Of a stretch of 64,000 nucleotides of DNA, positions 59,655 through 64,000 are shown piece after piece. The DNA is taken from the NCBI GenBank assembly GCA_019637075.1, contig JAHBWI010000004.1, positions 124,001-188,000 of the forward strand, written 5' to 3'. Made by a program: the position numbers and the translations under genes. The stretch's first letter is position 1, and each line of letters starts with the position of its first letter. The DNA is from Nitrospiraceae bacterium (GTDB lineage Bacteria; Nitrospirota; Nitrospiria; Nitrospirales; Nitrospiraceae). The notes below the pieces were generated by a model. It worked only from the letters and a program-made list of their open reading frames with translations. It was not told the origin of the DNA and searched no databases.

Positions 59655-60338
59655 ATGAAGAGTGAAATCTTGTATCCGGGGGCGTTCCCGATGGTTCGGG
59701 TGCATCTGAACGACGGCGAGACGGTCAAAGCAGAGTCCGGTGCCATGGTCGGTGCGTCCCCCACGATCGACATCGAAAGCAAGATGGAAGGCGGGTTCCT
59801 CGGTGCCTTGTCCCGCAAGATGCTGACCGGCGAGAAGTTTTTCTTTCAGACCCTCCGGGCAGCCCGCGGCGCCGGTGAAGTGCTATTGGCGCCCACGGTG
59901 CCCGGTGAGATCGTCATCATGGATCTCGACGGCGTGAACGAATATATGGTGCAGAAGGACGGGTTTCTGGCCGGGGCAGAAGGCGTGAAAATCGAGAGCA
60001 AGATGCAGAGCCTGACGCGCGGGCTTCTCGGTGGAGAGGGTTTCTTCATTCTGCGCATCAGCGGGACCGGCCAGTTGATCCTGAACAGCTTCGGCGCGAT
60101 CCATAAGATCGAGCTCAAGCCGAACGAAGAATACATCGTCGACAACAGCCACCTGGTGGCCTGGACTGCCACGACGACCTACAACATCGAGAAGGCGGCG
60201 TCCGGATGGATCGCGAGCCTGACGTCGGGAGAAGGGTTCGTCTGCCGATTCCGCGGTCCGGGGTTGGTGTATATCCAAAGCCGCAATCCGGGGAGTTTTG
60301 GGGCATGGATCAGGCAATTCATCCCTGTTTCGGAATAG
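59655..60338 (+). CDS. TIGR00266/AIM24 family protein
   Basis: 227 residues from ATG 59655 with AAGGAGAAC upstream (the frame opens at 59604). It is a beta-rich protein with the family phrases FPMVRVHLNDGETVKAESGA, MVGASPTIDIESKMEGGFLG and FFFQTLRAARGAGEVLLAPT, with LILNSFGAIHKIELKPNEEY and IVDNSHLVAWTATTTYNIEK later. This tryptophan-RNA-binding-attenuator-like fold is widespread in bacteria and archaea; no biochemical role is firmly known. No membrane segment. The palindromic repeat element begins at its stop codon. Confidence 0.9.
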   Translation: MKSEILYPGAFPMVRVHLNDGETVKAESGAMVGASPTIDIESKMEGGFLGALSRKMLTGEKFFFQTLRAARGAGEVLLAPTVPGEIVIMDLDGVNEYMVQKDGFLAGAEGVKIESKMQSLTRGLLGGEGFFILRISGTGQLILNSFGAIHKIELKPNEEYIVDNSHLVAWTATTTYNIEKAASGWIASLTSGEGFVCRFRGPGLVYIQSRNPGSFGAWIRQFIPVSE

Positions 60339-60461
60339 CGGCTGATGAAAATCCCTCTCTACATCGTTCTCGGCTTCCGACAAATCCTCAATGTCCTCGG
60401 AGAGTACACCTCCGGTTTGCGTTCGCCTGTGGCCTTGTCTAGGAGGATTTTGATCGGCCGC
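60338..60461. repeat. ~124-bp palindromic dispersed element, copy B
   Basis: The outer arms GCGGCTGATGAAAATCC (60338-60354) and GGATTTTGATCGGCCGC (60445-60461) are inverted repeats. The interior shares order and spacing of CGTTCTCGG, CCTCAATGT, AGTA, CTCCGGTT and GGCCTTG with copy A at 23113. Its first base is the last base of the upstream TAG stop codon. No gene content. The two copies differ at roughly half the positions, so they are not a recent duplication. Confidence 0.78.
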
Positions 60462-60578
60462 TTGAACAGGTGACCGTATTCTCGGGTATCCGAAAGTGGC
60501 GTGTGAGCGATTCAGTGAGAATCTGGTCTTCTTATCGGCGGTCGCAAGAAGTTCGATATTGGTGTTGACCGACCTGTC

Positions 60579-61706
60579 ATGATGTCGCCAGCCAACGCGT
60601 TGTGTTTTGGTGAAGGTCTTCCCGCCGCCGGCGTGCCTTGCCATGCCGTGGTGACAAGTGATGGGCTGCTCCTCTCGGGAGCGGCCGGGGTGGCTGACCA
60701 GTCGATTTCGTTTGCTCAGATCACGGTTGCGGCAGGCGGGCTGGACCATGACCATCTGGTAGTGTCGTGGAGCGACGGTCCCGCAGCGTATACGCTCTAC
60801 CTAAAGGATCCTTCCGTCATTCTGGCATTTCGTCGCACGGCTCCGCCCGAACTGACTGCGCACCTCGATCGCGCGGCGGAAGAGGTGCGGCGTGCACGTC
60901 ACCGCCACCGCACCCTCTGGACGGTTGCCGCCGGCATTGTGGTTGGGTTGGGGGTGTTCCTGTGGTTCGGTTCAGACCTGCTGGTGGAGTGGGCCGTCAG
61001 CCGTATTCCAGTCGAATGGGAACAAAAGCTGGGCGAGGCCGCCTATCACGATTTTCTTTCCGGCCAGACCGTTACCAAAGAAGGAATGGGAGTGGAGGCC
61101 GTGCAGGAAATGACGCGACGGCTGGCGGAGAAGATTCCGAACAATCCTTACAAGTTCGAGGTGTCGGTCGTACAGAGTCCCGTTGTGAATGCCTTCGCGC
61201 TGCCGGGCGGATATGTCGTCGTGTTCACCGGCCTTATGAGAAAGGCCGAAAGCGGCGAGGAAGTGGCTGGCGTCTTGAGCCATGAACTCAACCATGTGCT
61301 GCAGCGTCACGGGTTGGAGCGGATCGTGAAGACACTGGGACTGGCCGCGGTCGTGACGATCATCTTGGGGGATCAATCCGGCTTGGTCGGTCTGGCAAAG
61401 CAACTGGGGGTTGAGTTGGTGACCCTTCGGTTCAGCCGTGAGCAGGAGACCGAGGCCGACCTGACCGGCATCCATCTGCTGCATGAAGCCCGCATTGCGC
61501 CGGACGGAATGATTCGCTTTTTTGAACGATTGTCGGAGAAGGACAAGGAACGGCTGGAGTTGTTTTCGACGCATCCCATGAGCGCCGCACGGGCGGAGCG
61601 ATTGAAAGCCGAACTGGCGGCCCTACCGAAACGAAGTCCGGAGCCCTTCACGTTCGACTGGAATAAGGTTCGCGAGTCGTTGGGGCCGGTAGAGGCCGGA
61701 AAGTAA
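60579..61706 (+). CDS. M48 family metallopeptidase
   Basis: 375 residues. An N-terminal ~110-residue domain of beta character precedes a membrane helix (TLWTVAAGIVVGLGVFLWFG, about 112-131). The peptidase domain has HELNH in GVLSHELNHVLQRHG and the third zinc ligand in REQETEADLTGIHLLHEA. FALPGGYVVVFTGLM is also a family block. This resembles BepA/YfgC-like M48 enzymes that act in the periplasm on misassembled outer-membrane proteins. The N-terminal domain is not part of BepA. ATG 60579 has no strong ribosome site. Confidence 0.88.
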   Translation: MMSPANALCFGEGLPAAGVPCHAVVTSDGLLLSGAAGVADQSISFAQITVAAGGLDHDHLVVSWSDGPAAYTLYLKDPSVILAFRRTAPPELTAHLDRAAEEVRRARHRHRTLWTVAAGIVVGLGVFLWFGSDLLVEWAVSRIPVEWEQKLGEAAYHDFLSGQTVTKEGMGVEAVQEMTRRLAEKIPNNPYKFEVSVVQSPVVNAFALPGGYVVVFTGLMRKAESGEEVAGVLSHELNHVLQRHGLERIVKTLGLAAVVTIILGDQSGLVGLAKQLGVELVTLRFSREQETEADLTGIHLLHEARIAPDGMIRFFERLSEKDKERLELFSTHPMSAARAERLKAELAALPKRSPEPFTFDWNKVRESLGPVEAGK

Positions 61707-61715
61707 CCGGGAGCC

Positions 61716-62207
61716 ATGGCGATGCGACTTGGCGTGGTGTCGGATACGCATGGGTTGTTCGATCGGGCCCTTCTCCGACACCTGGCCGGGGTGGAGAGGA
61801 TTCTCCACGCGGGCGATATCGGCCGTGCGCAGGTGATTGGACATTTGGAGGCGATTGCGCCGGTCACGGCTGTGTCCGGCAATGTCGATGGCTTCGAGGA
61901 GAGCGGATTCCCCGTCGAGCAAGTCGTCGAGCTGATGGGGCATCGGATCGCGCTGTATCATCGGCTGTACGAGGGCGGGCGAATGACCAAAGAGGGGTGG
62001 CACTTCCTCGATCGCGTGCGTCCCGACGTCTGCGTGTACGGCCACACGCATCAGCCAAAGGCGGAATGGTTGGACGGCATGCTGCTGTTCAATCCCGGGT
62101 CGGCTGGTCCGAAGCGATTCACGTTGCCGCGCGCCGTCGGGCTTCTTGTCCTTGGGACCGATCGGGTCGAGCCGCAACACATTCTGTTGGAGGATCGCGC
62201 GGAGTGA
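61716..62207 (+). CDS. YfcE/MJ0936-type phosphodiesterase
   Basis: 163 residues. The calcineurin-like phosphoesterase motifs are LGVVSDTHGLFDRAL (first D/H), RILHAGDIGRAQVI (GD), TAVSGNVDG (GN) and VYGHTHQPKA (GHTH), followed by LFNPGSAGPKR. These metal-dependent enzymes hydrolyse phosphodiesters such as bis-pNPP; the natural substrate is unknown. It begins 9 bases after the M48 stop, so it is probably in the same transcript. There is no export signal. Confidence 0.92.
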   Translation: MAMRLGVVSDTHGLFDRALLRHLAGVERILHAGDIGRAQVIGHLEAIAPVTAVSGNVDGFEESGFPVEQVVELMGHRIALYHRLYEGGRMTKEGWHFLDRVRPDVCVYGHTHQPKAEWLDGMLLFNPGSAGPKRFTLPRAVGLLVLGTDRVEPQHILLEDRAE

Positions 62208-62247
62208 CCGCTGATTCCATTAGGGAATCGGCCGCAAACTTTTTCGC

Positions 62248-62277
62248 TCAACATGCCTTGGGCGATTTGGTTATAAT
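62248..62277 (+). promoter_or_regulatory. candidate promoter for the DUF3015 gene
   Basis: TATAAT (62272-62277, consensus) is preceded by TCAACA (62248-62253, four of six) at 18 bases. The start would be near 62284, giving a leader of about 63 bases with a strong GAGGAGG site before ATG 62347. Confidence 0.6.
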
Positions 62278-62346
62278 GCCGCGCGTGGTGCTCGATGTTT
62301 AATTGATTGCACAGGCCTATTCACTCTCATCCGAGGAGGACGTGAT

Positions 62347-62853
62347 ATGAAGAAGCTTCTTATGGTGGTAGGGGCATTGATGTTCGTCTCGCAGGCAGGG
62401 TTGGCCATGGCTGCCAATCCCGATACGGGGCCGGGGTGCGGTTTGGGCAAGCTGGCCTGGGCCGATTTCAAGAATCAAAAGAATATCGCGCCGCAGGTGA
62501 TGATGGCGACCACCAACGGCAGTTTCGGCAGCGGGACTTTCGGCATCAGTTCCGGGACCTCCGGTTGTACGAACGACGGACAGGTGTGGGCCGACCAAAG
62601 GACCACGATGTTCGCGCTGCTGAATTTTGAAAACCTCACGCAGGAAATGGCGCAGGGGAAGGGAGAGCACCTTGCTTCCTTGGCGACGCTCATGGGCATT
62701 CCCGAAGAGCATCACCAGGCGTTCTTTTCGCTGACGCAGGAGCGCTATACGTCGCTGGTACAGACCGGCGAGACGTCATCCGTTGCGCTGGTGAAGGCGT
62801 TGAACGATGCCGTGAGCCAGAATCCCGTCCTTGCTCAAGCGGTCACTCGCTAA
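62347..62853 (+). CDS. secreted DUF3015 protein
   Basis: 168 residues. ATG 62347 follows GAGGAGGACG. The signal peptide is MKKLLMVVGALMFVSQAGLA, cut near AMAA. CGLGKLAWADFKNQKNIAPQ and TTNGSFGSGTFGISSGTSGC are the DUF3015 blocks; two cysteines (GCGL and SGCTND) may form a disulfide. Its role is unknown. It has its own promoter candidate and ends at a strong hairpin, so it is a single-gene transcription unit. Confidence 0.87.
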   Translation: MKKLLMVVGALMFVSQAGLAMAANPDTGPGCGLGKLAWADFKNQKNIAPQVMMATTNGSFGSGTFGISSGTSGCTNDGQVWADQRTTMFALLNFENLTQEMAQGKGEHLASLATLMGIPEEHHQAFFSLTQERYTSLVQTGETSSVALVKALNDAVSQNPVLAQAVTR

Positions 62854-62862
62854 TCTTTCCTG

Positions 62863-62900
62863 AACGGGGCTCCGGCCTTGCGCCGGGGCCCCGTTGTGTT
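62863..62900 (+). terminator. rho-independent type terminator
   Basis: AACGGGGCTCCGGC (62863-62876) pairs with GCCGGGGCCCCGTT (62882-62895) over a five-base loop, with one wobble, followed by GTGTTTG. It lies 10 bases after the DUF3015 stop and immediately before the next gene's start codon. Confidence 0.7.
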
Positions 62901-62911
62901 TGCGCCCCATC

Positions 62912-64000
62912 GTGCATCTTTTCCTCACGTTCCTGATCCTCCTCCTGTCCGCCTCCGTCGTGTGGGGTGAGGAACGGGTGACCCCCTATCAAGACCGATT
63001 GATCGAGGAAGCGACCGCGCGTCGTCTGGCGGATCAGCGGGAATGGCGCCTGCTCCTGCATTATCGAGATGGCTGGTTCGGCGGAATCGAAAGCGAGCAG
63101 GACGATCCTGGGTTTTTCCTCTCGCCGAACGGGAAACGGGATCCGGAAGCCGAACTTGCCGCGACGTTGAAGCAGTTTTTCAGCGAGGAGTCGGTCGGCC
63201 GTTCGAAGCAACCGGCCCAGTGCGCGTTCATCGCCCGGTATGCGTGGTTGAGCGAGCAACTGCAGTTCGATCCGGCTCAGCTGAAGCCGCTTTCCTGTGA
63301 GCGGTTCAATCGCTGGTTCGCCGAGTTTCATGCGAAATCCATTTCCCTGATCTTTCCCGCCGCCTTTCTGAACAATCCGGCATCGATGTTCGGGCACACC
63401 TTTCTCCGGATCGATCAGGAAGGCCAGACCCCGCAGACCAGGTTGCTGGCGTACACCATCAATTACGCGGCTGAGGTGGAAGCAGGGTCCGACCTCCTGT
63501 ATCCGATCCGCGGCATCTTCGGCGGCTATCGGGGGCTCTTTTCGACGATTCCCTATTACTTAAAGGTACAGGAGTACCGGGATATCGAGAACCGGGATAT
63601 CTGGGAGTATCAGCTCAACTTTACGGAAACCCAAGTTCGGCGTCTCCTGATGCATGCGTGGGAAATGGGCAATGCGTCGTTCGATTATTTCTTCTTCAAG
63701 GAGAATTGCTCCTATCACCTATTGGCGTTGCTGGACTATGCGGATCCGTCCCTGCATCTGACGGACCACTTCGTCTTATGGACCGTGCCGGCCGATACGG
63801 TCCGACTTCTGTCGGCTCAGCCGGGTTTGGTGGCCGATCGGGTTTACCGGCCGTCCCGGGTGACCCTGATTCGACGGAAACGGGAACGATTGGGAGACGA
63901 AGAGTTCGGCTTGGTCAAGCAGCTGGTGGATGATCCGGCGGCGCTGAAGTCCGAGACGCTGACTTCACTGCAACCGGCGCGGCAGGCCTTTGTGTTGGAC
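62912..64000 (+). CDS. DUF4105 / Lnb N-terminal periplasmic domain protein (partial, runs off the window end)
   Basis: An uninterrupted frame of 363 codons from GTG 62912 (or TTG 62900) to the window edge. A signal-type stretch is VHLFLTFLILLLSASVVWG. The conserved pieces are SISLIFPAAFLNNPASMFGH then TFLRIDQEG, GGYRGLFSTIPYYLKVQEY, RDIWEYQLNFTETQVRRLLM and KENCSYHLLALLDYADPSLH. The His of FGHTFLR and Cys of ENCSYH are the family's invariant residues, fitting a thiol-type acyl transferase fold as proposed for Lnb-type lipoprotein N-acyltransferases. Its start lies right behind a terminator hairpin with no ribosome site seen. The C-terminus is outside the window. Confidence 0.82.
   Translation, partial: MHLFLTFLILLLSASVVWGEERVTPYQDRLIEEATARRLADQREWRLLLHYRDGWFGGIESEQDDPGFFLSPNGKRDPEAELAATLKQFFSEESVGRSKQPAQCAFIARYAWLSEQLQFDPAQLKPLSCERFNRWFAEFHAKSISLIFPAAFLNNPASMFGHTFLRIDQEGQTPQTRLLAYTINYAAEVEAGSDLLYPIRGIFGGYRGLFSTIPYYLKVQEYRDIENRDIWEYQLNFTETQVRRLLMHAWEMGNASFDYFFFKENCSYHLLALLDYADPSLHLTDHFVLWTVPADTVRLLSAQPGLVADRVYRPSRVTLIRRKRERLGDEEFGLVKQLVDDPAALKSETLTSLQPARQAFVLD

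Overview
This 64 kb window is a high-GC, gene-dense bacterial chromosome segment from a Gram-negative (diderm) organism. An LPS-assembly lipoprotein (LptE), a beta-barrel porin, lipobox lipoproteins and periplasmic proteins support the diderm call. The gene style points to a Nitrospira-like member of the Nitrospirota: tandem PilZ proteins, tiny CxxC/CxxH proteins, a kdpD-linked OmpL-type porin, and dispersed palindromic repeats. No 16S rRNA or other decisive marker is present, so the taxonomy is inference.

Layout. 1-8.6 kb: partial HD-domain protein, GNAT acetyltransferase, secreted SNase-like nuclease, hemL, a duplicated tiny Zn-ligand-type protein, a YidB-like protein, a barnase/barstar pair, and a phosphatase-PFK fusion. 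8.8-14.6 kb: pyruvate kinase divergent from the PFK fusion, then a tightly coupled run of secreted protein, phosphoglycolate-phosphatase-like HAD, and an active plus an inactive-type M16 peptidase. 15-23 kb: macro-domain protein, HTH-metallo-beta-lactamase fusion, M50 protease with a second HEAGH membrane protein, DUF1566 protein, and KdpD followed by a kdpE remnant and a porin. 23-33 kb: oxidoreductases, M20 dipeptidase, lipoproteins, and an ECF sigma / zinc anti-sigma / cytochrome c cluster. 33-42.5 kb: conserved housekeeping (der, leuS-lptE-holA, rpsT, pyrF, tRNA-His). 42.5-49 kb: three PilZ-like proteins, then a candidate osmoadaptation set (GT-A glycosyltransferase, MscS-type membrane protein, NhaD/ArsB antiporter, mannosyl-3-phosphoglycerate phosphatase). 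49-64 kb: a 1578-residue TPR / Pro-Ala-Glu linker / membrane protein, an ECF sigma-DUF3619-DUF3106 operon, a GGDEF-HDOD signalling operon, a frameshifted response regulator, AIM24-like, M48, phosphoesterase, DUF3015 and a partial DUF4105 (Lnb-domain) protein.

Two dispersed repeat families occur. One is a ~125 bp palindromic element that twice starts at the stop codon of the upstream gene (23113 and 60338). The other is a short GTGAAGCGT(A/C)TCTCG repeat, found in intergenic DNA and also inside the translated N-termini of both M16 genes. Several regulators show decay: the kdpE fragment, a PAS-LuxR relic near 33.2 kb and the response regulator at 58.6 kb. I see no phage, insertion sequence or CRISPR array. 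The strongest unusual systems are the phosphatase-PFK fusion, the putative glycosyl-glycerate osmolyte cluster, and the orphan KdpD with an eroded partner.
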